A stretch of 64,000 bases of DNA from Bolinopsis microptera (taxonomy: Eukaryota; Ctenophora; Tentaculata; Lobata; Bolinopsidae). The stretch lies in assembly GCF_026151205.1 (NCBI RefSeq), contig NC_087074.1, forward strand, positions 8,411,726-8,475,725, in the 5' to 3' direction. This document shows positions 1 through 10,827 of this stretch, in pieces (the stretch's first letter is position 1; each line of letters opens with the position of its first letter). Under the pieces are notes generated by a model. It was not told the origin of the DNA. It saw only the letters and a list, made by a program, of their open reading frames with translations, and ran no database searches. Made by a program: the position numbers and the translations under genes.

Positions 1-139
1 CACATCGCAGTATTAGCCGTATTTGAGTGCTGGGAAGGCTCAGTTCAGTTTTCTAAGATGGATATAGGTAAAAAAAACTAGGCCTAAGAGCCATCAAAAC
101 TCAAATAACATTACCCAGGTTCATGGAATGAACGAAATC

Positions 140-939
140 TTATATCCATCTTAGAAAACCGAATTGAGGCTTCCCAGCACCTAAATACAGCCAATACTTC
201 GATGTACCCATGTTCCAAAAATCTGGATTCTCAGGAGGATTATTGTGACAAAATTGGAACATTTTGGAACATTGGTAACATCGGTTCTAGACATGCAGTG
301 ATTCCCAAACTTGGTTTGAGTGGTCCTAGGACCAATTTAAACACTTTTCGACCAATTTTAAACCGTTCTGAGCATTTTTAGGACAATATTCATTTTCGTT
401 CATTCCATGAACCTGGGTAATGTTATTTGACTTTTGATGGCTCTTACTTACTTTAGTTACTTACTTTGGTTGTGTTTATCCTCGTAGCAGGAAGGGTCAT
501 CAGATTTCTGACCACCTCGATGGCGAGAAGTCTACCAGGGAATTAGACCAGCTGCAGCTATAACCGGAAGTCGGAGGGTTGTCCGGTATCAAAGCAATAA
601 ACTTGGACAAACTAACTTTAAACGACTCAAACGTAGCTTCAGCTTTAATATTATCAGGCACTTTGTTCCACAGTTTTGGTCCTCTTACAGCAAATGAGCT
701 GTCATAGAGTGTCTGGTTGCTCGAGGAACTCAACCTAGTTTTTACATATATCCATCTTAGAAAACCGAATTGGACTTCCCAGCACTTAAATACAGCCAAT
801 ACTTCGATGTGACCATGTTCCAAAAATCTGGATTCTCAGGAGGATTATTGTGACAAAATTGGAACATTTTGGAACATTGGTAACATCGGTTCTAGACTTG
901 CAGTGATTCCCAAACTTGGTTTGAGTGGTCCTAGAACTA
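140..939. repeat. Direct repeat pair flanking a LINE relic
   Basis: A block of about 190 bp at 140-337 recurs in the same orientation at 747-939 with few differences. Both copies share the stretch running from the AAAACCGAATT region to TGAGTGGTCCTAG. A short inverted pair around ATTACCCAGGTTCATGG also lies at 105-130 and 400-425. The reverse-transcriptase fragment at 500-823 reads into the second copy. The simplest reading is a dispersed repeat duplicated around, or carried by, a retrotransposon fragment. Seen directly; the mechanism is inference. Confidence 0.7.
500..823 (-). pseudogene. Non-LTR retrotransposon reverse transcriptase, C-terminal fragment
   Basis: The 107-codon reading frame contains FAVRGPKLWNKVPDNIK followed by a segment like SFKVSLSKF. 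This arrangement (FxxRGxxLWNxLPxxIK, then FKxxLKxxL) is characteristic of the end of the reverse-transcriptase ORF in LINE-type elements of invertebrates. The polymerase core with its YADD-type site, the endonuclease and ORF1 are absent. About the first 30 codons are simply the neighbouring repeat read through. It is a dead 5'-truncated copy, and the exact LINE clade cannot be told from this tail. Confidence 0.75.
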
Positions 940-1562
940 ATATAATATAACTAACTCCTGACACTAACCAAATTGAGATACTATGGTGAAAAACTAAAGA
1001 TTAAAGTAAATAGAGGTCAATACCGATCAAAATATCCAATGGTCTAGGTCTATTGATCGAATATCTGAAAATGTATACTCAAAATATTGGAATTGTAATA
1101 ATTTCCCGATCGGGAAAATACATCGGGAATGCTGATGTCGGGATCGTCTGCACTAATTAAAGTGGTTCAAATTGAAATAGATACCTGAAGCGGTATAATT
1201 ATATGCCAACATATTTTCATATTAGAAAATGAAATTCCTAATCGGGCTGTCTGCCGATAGAATTATAACCCTGGAACACTTCGCTGAAAATCTCCAACGA
1301 ATTTTGAGGGAGCTTTTGAGAGAAAACGACAAATTATTTGAGAGCAATTTTATGAATATCAAGATTTGGATTGTATTTCTAATAGTCTGAAAAGATGTGA
1401 TTAAATTTGAAATTAATAAGGTGGTCTAAAAGTCCGGATATAACCTACGGTTTGAGTTACTCAAAAGCCATGAAATTAAATGGTGTATTTTAAGTTTGGA
1501 AGGTTGCCATGGTCACCATAGCAACCTTAGTTAGTTCCCTAGCAACTGAAAATGAGATCATC
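940..1562. other. Intergenic, nothing recognised
   Basis: AT-rich sequence without a convincing reading frame, RNA gene or inverted repeat visible by eye. Confidence 0.5.
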
Positions 1563-2437
1563 TTTAGATGTAGCCTGTGTAATTTAATATCGTTCTACCA
1601 CATTGAACTTAAATTCCACATTCAAGCATAATAACATTAATTAGTCACATAAAGGCATTATATGTAGTTTAATTTCTGATGACGTACGATGATGCTTGTG
1701 TCATTATTAATTGATTTGATTCATTGTATCTCCAGGACTCACGAACCCTTACTCTTTTGTTTTTCTTTTGTTTTGCAGATATTTGTGGTATTTGACTATT
1801 ACACTGCTCAAGATTTACTCGCCTAAGTTTAAGTTTTGAACCGGTTCTTAAGTTAGATTATGTGCTATAAATAGATATATGTGCTATAAATAGATATATG
1901 TGCCATAAAATCCCTCCTGTTTTCTGATTTGCTGCTTCTAGGTCTCATGTAACATGTATAATGCGATTATACATAATCAGCTTCATTATATTTTCCCAGA
2001 CAAATAATAATCAGAACAAAATCAGCTCAAAATTGCTTGCTTATGATGCTCAGTTGGTTTGTGTAATTATAAATTTCGCATGCTGGTCTGCTGGACCTCT
2101 CTCATGTATTCTTTATCCAAGTTACATACATTTATTGTTAACAGTGAAGCTTATTGGATGTTGACATCACACCAAAGATGGCTTATCCTACATAACGATT
2201 GACTGGATGATTTTCTTAACAGTTTACATGTGTTAACTAATTGTACCCCTATTATTCGGACATTTAGATTTTCCGTGCAATTTTTCCTTCCTGAGGCTTG
2301 GAAAATTGAGTGTTAACGCTAAAATTATAAATAATGAGATTGAATATCCTTAGATGTAGCCTGTATAGTGTAATTAAATATCTACCACATTGAACTTAAA
2401 TTCCACATTCAAGCATAATAACATTAATTAGTCACAT
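1563..2437. repeat. Direct repeat, two 88-bp copies
   Basis: Copies at 1563-1650 and 2349-2437 share a central run of over 50 identical bases (for example CTACCACATTGAACTTAAAT) and a similar TTAGATGTAGCCTGT start. They lie about 790 bp apart in the same orientation. The spacing could fit terminal repeats of a small decayed element, but no coding sequence lies between them. Also present is a short tandem duplication of GTGCTATAAATAGATATAT at 1861-1899. Confidence 0.65.
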
Positions 2438-3294
2438 TTTAACATTGAGATTTTAATATGAGATTAAATATCCGGAACTAAGCGTTCTGCATTTTCTCGT
2501 CACACGAAGGTCCTTCGCAAAGTAGTAGGAAGAGGATTGAAGCAGGAATTGTTCGTTAAACACGATCATATGCTTCGATTGTTGAGCAACAGTTTCCTGT
2601 TTTTTGTCGTACTTTTGGAGCTCCCGACGCGACGCTAGCTTTGACTTTAAGCTTAAAAACTGTGATTATTCCCCTCCATTAAATAGATGAGGAGAGTTAA
2701 ACACTTACTTCCTATTTTGATGGTCTGGAATGTGACCCAGTCTAAGCTCGTGGTCGAGGTGACCAACATTAAATGTCCTCATGCAATGAAATGTATTTAA
2801 AGCATATCTTACAGTAATTTAGAAAACATGCGAATAACTATCAGTGCTAACAAATTACGTTAAACGAATTCATGCCGACTAAAGTTTTACTGAATAGCGC
2901 TGAAATTCCCTATTTTCAACGTGTAAAGCGGACGTGATAAATCGAACCGAACTTAATTTCGTATAATAAGGCATATCCTAATGGCTAATTATCCATGTCC
3001 AATTGTAAAAGCAAAAGTCAAGATCATGCTAATTGCTAATTTTCCCCACCCAATCGCTTTCATCAAAACCAAAATTTTGGCGGATTTTGAGGTCAGAGCA
3101 TGATCAGATTAATTTCAGTTAGTCTTGTTTCCGGAGAATTACTGATTAATCTAAGAAGCTCAAAATAGCCGGATTCTTTATGATAATTAAACGAATGCTT
3201 ATTGTACAAATAGCTGATAATGAAATAACAACACTTAAAAGAAACAATGTTCTTACTAGTGTTTGGAAGAAGTTCATTTTAAACTCTACAAACT
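2438..3294. other. Intergenic, nothing recognised
   Basis: No reading frame or repeat structure that I can support. Confidence 0.45.
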
Positions 3295-3298
3295 TTAA

Positions 3299-5319
3299 AG
3301 GACCAGTTAACTGAAAAATTTTTAGTCTCCAATTTGGCTAAGATTTAAATCAGCTGTGACAAACTGGTAAAGAATCGTATCGCCGAAAGAACCAATTCTC
3401 TAGCGTACGTGTAACGCGTGTTATTGCAATAATAAGCTGTGGCGTCGTGACGTCATAAAGTCCCTCAGTGCGCGCTTGCATAGCGTAATACATTGCAAAT
3501 GTTTATCATCGTCAATAAAACACGTGTAACTCACTCAAATTTTAGAATTATGACTATTACCCTAGTTCTCCAAAATCCTTATAGTTTTGGCAATCATCCT
3601 AACTAAAGGAATAGCTGATTGTATGTACAGTGCTCACGTCATGATTTTAAACAGTGACATAATTTCTTGAACAGTGGCGGGTGAATGTGCGGTTAGAAAG
3701 TTTCTGCTATTACAACTTATGTCATATAATGTGATAATTTTGGATTGTTTTCATTGCTTAATTACACAAGCAGGGAGACTGTACCGATTATTTTTCCCCA
3801 GTCCATGAAACTCTAACGAATTTAGAAAGGATCTAGATAAGTAGGAGTTTGTTCAATTCCGAGAGCAATTATATTTATATCATAGCGGAATTTCTAACTT
3901 TAATCCACATGTGTCAGCCAGTACAGGAGACAAGAAGTCTGGCTACTTTACGGCCGTTCCTCTGGGACCATTAGTAGAAGTAGCTTCTATCAGAACAGTG
4001 CCGTGGGAACAGAATTCCCGCCAAAATACCCGGTCTACCAAATAGTAATACTGATTGGTGTGTACGGTGTGCGGTGTGTTTTGAATTAGACTTACGGCTT
4101 ACCTAGTTGTTATCCTAATTGCATTATCATCGGTACATAACATAAATAAACTACTGGTAAGTTTAAATACCAAGTGCAAACGTTTTCAGTCAATTGACCC
4201 ACTGAACAACTATAGAATTTCCAAGACCCTATTATTCTCTGGCCATATATTACGGCACGATCGATTGTTAGATGGCTAAACGACCAACGTTAATCTATAC
4301 AATTCTAAAACTATGAGCTAGCACTTTAATCTAAAAATACACTTTTTATATTACTCCTGATTTTTACATTTCACGTTAAACATTGTCGCCACAGGTTGAT
4401 CATGGACACTAACAGCTTAATTTGAGATAAATGACTTATGAGTTTCTCTAAAGTTAACTCTAAAGTTGTGTAGTCCAGTCATTTATGGACATTTATGGAA
4501 ATGAACCTGCAAATGTTCAAATACTCACGAAACTTTGCACAGACCTTCCTGAAGGTTTGAATAAACGATTTTCGTTTGGAGACATTTTTTGACCGTGGAG
4601 AAAACCCAGGAGGGCCACGCCCATATTGACCCAATAACGTAACCGACCCCTTGCTTCTGAAGGTCGTAGAGACTTCTAAATAGGCTTAAACCAAGCGGCA
4701 TATGCATGTTTATATAGGAGTTACTGAGCAACACATGGCCTAAAATCCTTACTTTTCGAGAAATTTGCCAAAAACCATTTTGGGCGTGGTGCTGAGCCCA
4801 TTTTCGATAGGATCGTGATAGAGTCTTTAGACAGGGTGCAAAAGAACCGCAATTAGCATATTAATATATGACTTACGAACAAACATATGCCTTAAAGTGC
4901 TTACTTTTTCAGTTGTTGGCGAAAAACTGATTTTCGGTTCCAGAAATCATGCTAAAATATGGGCATCTCGTAAATTGGGCTATGAAGGCCCTACAGATTT
5001 TTGAATGAGTGCAAATTGTGCAGAATGGCCATGTTTATATACAACTTATGAAGCAACATGTACCCTAAAATACTTACTTCCGAGTTATTTGGGGGAGAAA
5101 CATTGTATTATGTCCATTTTCTACCTGTAAAATACAGTCTCACGAGCTACTCTGTGCGCGCAAGGGACTTTATGACGTCATCGCCAAAATAATACAAACG
5201 CTAATTACACGCGTTAGAGAGCAGTTAGAGATTTAGGAATTTCGACTCGTTGCTTAGTTTGCTATTTGTCACAATCTGTCAAAATATGAGGATAACTTTT
5301 TTTTCAGTTAACTGGTCCT
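3299..5319. mobile_element. Inverted-repeat element flanked by TTAA
   Basis: The left end reads AGGACCAGTTAACTGAAAAA and the right end is its complement, AGTTAACTGGTCCT. TTAA stands directly outside both ends (3295-3298 and 5320-5323). Similarity between the arms continues inward for roughly 190 bp, including a shared TGACGTCATAAAGTCC block. No transposase frame is present. TTAA target duplication is typical of piggyBac-type elements. The interior at about 4500-5100 holds degenerate copies of a roughly 200 bp unit. A non-autonomous element is the best reading; the superfamily is inferred from TTAA alone. Confidence 0.75.
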
Positions 5320-5323
5320 TTAA

Positions 5324-5681
5324 CTTCAAGTCTGCCCAGAAGACCTACGATCAGTTATTTGCTGGTCTGAAAAAACCTTCACTGATATTTTTCACTGTGG
5401 AACCTTTCTGAAGCCCAAGGGTAGCAATCTAGTATTCAGGATATTAATCATTTTTAATAGTGCGACTTTATATACCTTAAAACTCGTCACTCAGCCTAGC
5501 TCAATATATTTTGAGTGATATATCAAAATAAATGTTTATGATTTATCTGTCCGGAAAGTGCACCTTAGACCTGGGTGAATCTTCTCGTTACAGTTGACAT
5601 ACAGTTTGCATGAGCATGTGTTTAAGAACTTGAATCACAATAACATAATTATCTTCATGTCACACAGATTGAGTTACCACA
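5324..5681. other. Upstream region of the PLAC8-like gene
   Basis: Contains an AT-rich stretch with TTTATATA near 5467 and, just before the start codon, a TCATGTCACACAG sequence ending at 5668 that resembles a 3' splice site. A non-coding first exon upstream is possible. No promoter can be fixed from sequence alone. Confidence 0.3.
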
Positions 5682-6425
5682 ATGAACCAGCAAGTAACTG
5701 TTATAAACCAAGGGGGTGGTAATGAATGGAACAACGAATGGAGTCACAGTCTGTTTGGGTGTTTTGACGACTGTGGAGAGTGTCTGCTCGCATGGTGTTT
5801 TCCGTGCATCACCTTCGGTTTGAATGCCCGGGATTCTGGGACTTGCTGTGGAGGTTGCTGTGGGGCGTTCTGTGGCTGTATAATGTTCTTCTGTCCATTT
5901 GCAGTTTGTGCCTGGTGTTGCTGCATCAGACCTGGCATCAGGAGAAAATACAGGATCCACACTAATTGCTGTTTGGATTTACTGGCCATTTGTTGTTGTC
6001 CTTGTTGTTCTTTGATCCAGGAACGACAACAATGCAAAACAGCCATCCCTTTTGCAAGTCAGCAAGTTATTGTGGTACAGAACGTGGTAACAGTCGCTCC
6101 TCAGTCTTATGCTACAACTGAACAGCACCTCCCTGCAGATCCTAACGTGTATGGCAAAGGACCTTCCCAGGTACCCCCTCAACAGCATGATCCTGGGCCA
6201 TCTCAACAGTACCCTTCTAGATCCCCTCAACAGTACCCCCCAGCTCTTCTTCAAAGAGATCATCCTGCTCTTCCTCAAAGAGATCCTCCTGCTCTGCCTC
6301 AAAGAGATCCTCCTGCTCTGCCTCCAAACGCACCTCCAGGAGCATCTCAAAGTCAGTACGCCCCTTATAATCTGTACCCCCCTGCTCCCCCTCGAAGAGA
6401 TGACCCACCACCGTACACACCTTGA
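5682..6425 (+). CDS. PLAC8/cornifelin-family cysteine-rich protein with PPxY tail
   Basis: Single-exon protein of 247 residues. The family acts at membranes or the cell cortex, for example cornifelin, placenta-specific 8 and the plant cell-number/metal-transport relatives. Residues 20-120 form the PLAC8 domain: a WSHSLFGCFDDCGEC start, the CFPC motif at 39-42, a Cys-rich hydrophobic middle (about 54-81) and the closing CCCPCCSLIQERQQCK (about 104-119), where the family usually has CCPCxLxQExRE. Residues 150-247 are an added low-complexity tail rich in Pro and Gln, with three PALPQRDP-type repeats, ending in PPPY, a canonical WW-domain ligand that could recruit NEDD4-type ligases. The start is the first ATG of the open frame, in the context CACAATGA. 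The family is certain; the molecular role is not. Confidence 0.92.
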   Translation: MNQQVTVINQGGGNEWNNEWSHSLFGCFDDCGECLLAWCFPCITFGLNARDSGTCCGGCCGAFCGCIMFFCPFAVCAWCCCIRPGIRRKYRIHTNCCLDLLAICCCPCCSLIQERQQCKTAIPFASQQVIVVQNVVTVAPQSYATTEQHLPADPNVYGKGPSQVPPQQHDPGPSQQYPSRSPQQYPPALLQRDHPALPQRDPPALPQRDPPALPPNAPPGASQSQYAPYNLYPPAPPRRDDPPPYTP

Positions 6426-6591
6426 CATGTCCATGTAATATAATCTTGCACACGGTTGCCTTGACTCACTGTATCTTAACTGATGATGATGATGATGATT
6501 GTCTGGATAAATCTTTGGAGGAATTATCGCCGAACAATCATTTTTATGACATGTCTGAATTTTTGATCGAACATTTTTTGTTTTTTTGAAA

Positions 6592-6597
6592 AATAAA
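6592..6597 (+). terminator. Poly(A) signal of the PLAC8-like gene
   Basis: AATAAA lies 167 bp after the stop codon and is followed by a T-rich stretch, as expected for a cleavage and polyadenylation site. It is preceded by an ATG-type microsatellite at 6481-6499. Confidence 0.6.
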
Positions 6598-6619
6598 CTT
6601 TTTGTAATGCATGTTTTAA

Positions 6620-7051
6620 TTTTTTTTTTCATGGCGCGACATTTTTATTTACAAAGTTTATTATTTACAATGTGTATGAAGTCGTGTTATATTTTTTAAT
6701 ATCATCTGATACTTGTTTGATGATCAGAATGTTTAGTTTTAAATACTTTTCTGTTGTAATAACTGTTTAAAAAAATTAATTTTCATATTGTTGCCTGATT
6801 GCTAAAAGACACTAATTTATGCCTGATGTAGAGATATTATAAAGGCGTGTCTTAAGCTTGGAACTAGCGGTCACACGTGGTCACACAGCCGCGTAACTTA
6901 GTAAAAAAGCAGTTTCAACATAATAATTACAGTTTTAAATCCTGACCGAAGCTATGACGTCAGATCACGGTACATGATTACTGATTAGTGACGTTAATAA
7001 AGTGCTCTCGGAATGAATACAAAACTTGTGTGTGACAAATCCTTATTACAG
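6620..7051. other. Spacer or intron between the PLAC8-like gene and GMPPA
   Basis: No reading frame recognised. It ends in the acceptor CCTTATTACAG used by the first visible GMPPA exon. Confidence 0.5.
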
Positions 7052-9689
7052 GTAGAGCACTACGTGGAAAAGCCAGAGACATTTGTCAGCAACACAATCA
7101 ACTGTGGGGTATATGTACTCGGAATAGGAGTCTTGGACCACATGAAGGTAATTCAATGATATCTTTTGGAATCCAATATAGAGAGTTGTTAAAACACCAT
7201 CTGAATTGTAGGGGGTTCTGGTAATATTTAATCTAAATTCTCCCGAAAAAACCGAACCTAAAATAACCTGCAGGAGGTGTTCCAAGAACTACAAAGTGCA
7301 ACTCTCAGTACAGACTGTATCCAACTAGAACGGAACATCCTTTCTACCTTCGCAGGAACTCGCAAACTCTTCGTTTATCGTCACAATGGATTCTGGTCTC
7401 AGGTACGAGGTAAATAGCGATTCTACGAAATCAGTCCGAAATATAAACACTACAAATACGTAAAAAGAACTTAATAGCAACACAACAGATACGTTATAAG
7501 TACGAAATAGAAAATCAACAAAAACGTATAAAGTTACAAGTACGTTATATGAATATTCTTTTTAGTACGCTATAATAACGTGATTGATAGGCACCACCAA
7601 AAAATCAAATCGGATGTACTAAATCTCCAAATTACTGTGATCATAATGTTTAATATTATTAAACCAAGTCTCTTGTAAAATTTGACTAGACGCAAGTGCA
7701 CTAAAATGTAGTAATCAGAAGTCAATGACTAGACAGTAGAGACTAATATAAAAGATAAATTCATTAATTTTGAACCCTTTTGAAGAATTTGTTCTGTTGA
7801 TGTGACAATTCTTCAAATAACCCCCATTTACAGCATGAATTAAATGCAAGCATAAGTTATTGTAAGAAACAATACCTCAGATGTATAAACACCTGCTGAC
7901 ATTATAACCACTGTGTAGACTCTAGACAGGTGCAGATAATTGCATATATTTTATTACATAATAATAATATATTATAATATTATCATATCCCTAAAATCCA
8001 GATCAAGACGCCAGGAACGGCCGTGTTTGCGTCCCAGTACTACCTCAGTAGACGAAGGAACGAGGACGCCGAGTCCCTGGCTAAAGGTCCAAATATTATT
8101 GGAGACGTTCTAATTCATCCATCCGCTAATGTAAGTTTAAAATCTTAGGTATGTTTCTTCAAAATGTGCGGATACATTGAATTATTTTCAGAGGAGGTGA
8201 CTTAATTAACGTCGCATTATAAAACTCATTCTCCGGATTTTATTGTGGAAATGCTGTGTATTATTAACTCTATTAACTGTGTGAAACTTCGAACATGTCA
8301 GCGCAGTTTAACTAATATGAATATAACTAACAAATAGTAGGGGCAGCTGGTCAGCCGGCACAATGTCACTCCTCTTAAACGACATTATTAGGTAATAAAC
8401 GACATTATAATCTCTTAACGACAATATTACAAGATAAACGACATTATATTCTGTTAATGACAATATTACAAGATAAACGACATTATATTCTATTAATGAC
8501 AATATTACGAGATAAACGACATTTTAATCTCTTATCAAAATTTAAACGACATTATTGCCAAAAGCGACGATATTCGTGGGAATTGCACCGGCTGACCAGC
8601 TGCCCAGTAGAAACTAGCACGAGCCCCTTAGGTCCTCACTCCTCAGAGCAAGTACAAAAAATAATATCTAGGTATCAAAATGATATGTAGGTATTAGTCG
8701 TCTGATAGCTTATTGCAGCAGGTTAGCTGTCCACCTGCTACAATAAGCTGAGCAGGTGTTGGGGCGACGCGCGTCATTCTGAAATTCCGTGTGCACTATA
8801 AAATACATAGTAGGCAGTGCGCCATCGACAATAAGACGCGCGCGCTGACCATTGAATGGTTTTTTAGCTCTTATTTCGGCCAGCACATTATTTTGGAAAC
8901 AATCGAAAAGTTATAATACTTCCCATATAACAATTTTGTTGAAATTTGGTCAGTTTACGTAAACACTTATGTTCTACTGAACCTAATTTAGTTTGAGCAA
9001 TTTCGATGCTCAAAATTTGAGTTATCAACGAATTTATACCTATTTTGTCATTTTTAGACCTCTTAGTCAAGGCCAATCTCTCCCAACTAAATTAGGTTCG
9101 GTAGTTAAATATGATTGGAAGGTTCTGACAAATTTTCAGCATGATTCATGTTCAGGAACCGAAGATATGACAAAATAATACGACAAAAATCAACGAATTT
9201 CGTCAAATTACGCGACTTTCACACCTAATTTTGCTCCAAAAGCCGCGCACCATCAAATATGGCACCTAGGCGAAACTCACTGATCATTCCAAAAAGGTAT
9301 GATAAATTTGGTACTGTGAAAATTCTCACAGTCTTTAGAAAACGATGGTACAAAAATTTTGAAAATCCGAGCAAGTTTATTTTATCGTGCACCGCCTATA
9401 CATAGTATTAGTTACACGTCTTAAAGCGCTAAGGTCCTTGATAAGCGGTACATGTAGTAGGTAAGAGTCTTAATGTCGGTAAAATATAACTTTACAGTCA
9501 TCCTCAATAAATGTAATAGATTTGTAGTGGCGTAATTAGTTTAAAACTATATTAGTGATTTTATCTTTTTTTGGCATTTTTAATGTCGAAGAATGGAATA
9601 AATTCACTATAACATCTACTTAGGGGTCGTTCACATATTACGTAATCAGCTGAGGGGGGAGGGGGTTTCCAAATGCTTACGGTTGATTA

Positions 9690-9726
<37 letters not shown>

Positions 9727-10774
9727 GGGGGGTTTCGGTCGCTGATTACGTTATCAAAATTTTCTTTTTTACCCTCTAGAATAATAAAAATTTGATTTTT
9801 TAATTCAAATTCCACTCAATTTCACTCTGATAGTGATAAAATTTAGAAATTGATCGAATATCCGGCTATAATACTTATAGTAAGTACAGGGTGGGTCAAA
9901 AGTCAGTGGGCATACGTTGGCCTTAATACTGTAATAGCTCAGTCACTGAGTGACCAATTGAAGCAATTCTTTCTGGCACGACTTACTACCACCACTGGTT
10001 CGAGGAATTTGTCAAATCGAGTTCATTTCTTTCAAATGAAGGTTCTTTTTTGCATTTATTTGATAGTTTGGATAGTTTGGATAGTCGGATCGAGCTAAAT
10101 TTTATTGCATTGTATTTGGCTATTCGAATTACGTTTGTCCTGAAAAAAAAATTAAAGTTGTAGCTTCTCAGATGGCCGAGATACGAAGCATAACGAGTTT
10201 ATTCATTGCGTGTGATCAGGTGATTGGCTTACCTGATCACGTGATAAGGTCACCCCGTTAACCACCCCATTAAACATTATGGGAATCGTTAAGGCTGCCC
10301 AATTAAGGTGTCGTGTCACGGTGTGACATATTCACCCAGTCAATTTTGTTGACGAGATACACAAAATGCTCGATAACTTCGTCATTTCTAATCCGTTTCA
10401 CGTCATTTTTTCAGATCAAATGCAACATTTAATAATCTACCGTCTCTGAAAAAATCAGGCGTCCAGCATGTTTAAAGAGAACAATATAGGTGTTTTAATT
10501 TTGAATGGGCGTAGTCTAAAATAATCGAATTCTCAAATTTTGACGACGGAATCCTCGAACCAGAAGGTACAGTATGCCATCTGCAAAGCAACAGCTCTCA
10601 AATATAAAACACGGCGGAGCTATTAAGGTCAAGGCATGCCCACTGACTTTTGGCCCACCCTGTAGTTTAGAAGGTGCTTGGCCGGATATCATAACAATGA
10701 TTTCGGCTCATCATGATAGCATGATCAGGGTAGCACGAATCGTAGAGAAAAGTGTTTTCTAGGAAAAAAGTCAA

Positions 10775-10827
<53 letters not shown>

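Noticed and set aside
1961-2164. 67-codon ORF between the 88-bp direct repeats
   Set aside because: Hydrophobic, unremarkable composition with no motif; too short to support as a gene.
5655-6632. Minus-strand and alternative-frame ORFs of up to 217 codons over the PLAC8-like gene
   Set aside because: Shadows of the Cys- and Pro-rich coding sequence; the plus-frame protein has clear domain motifs.
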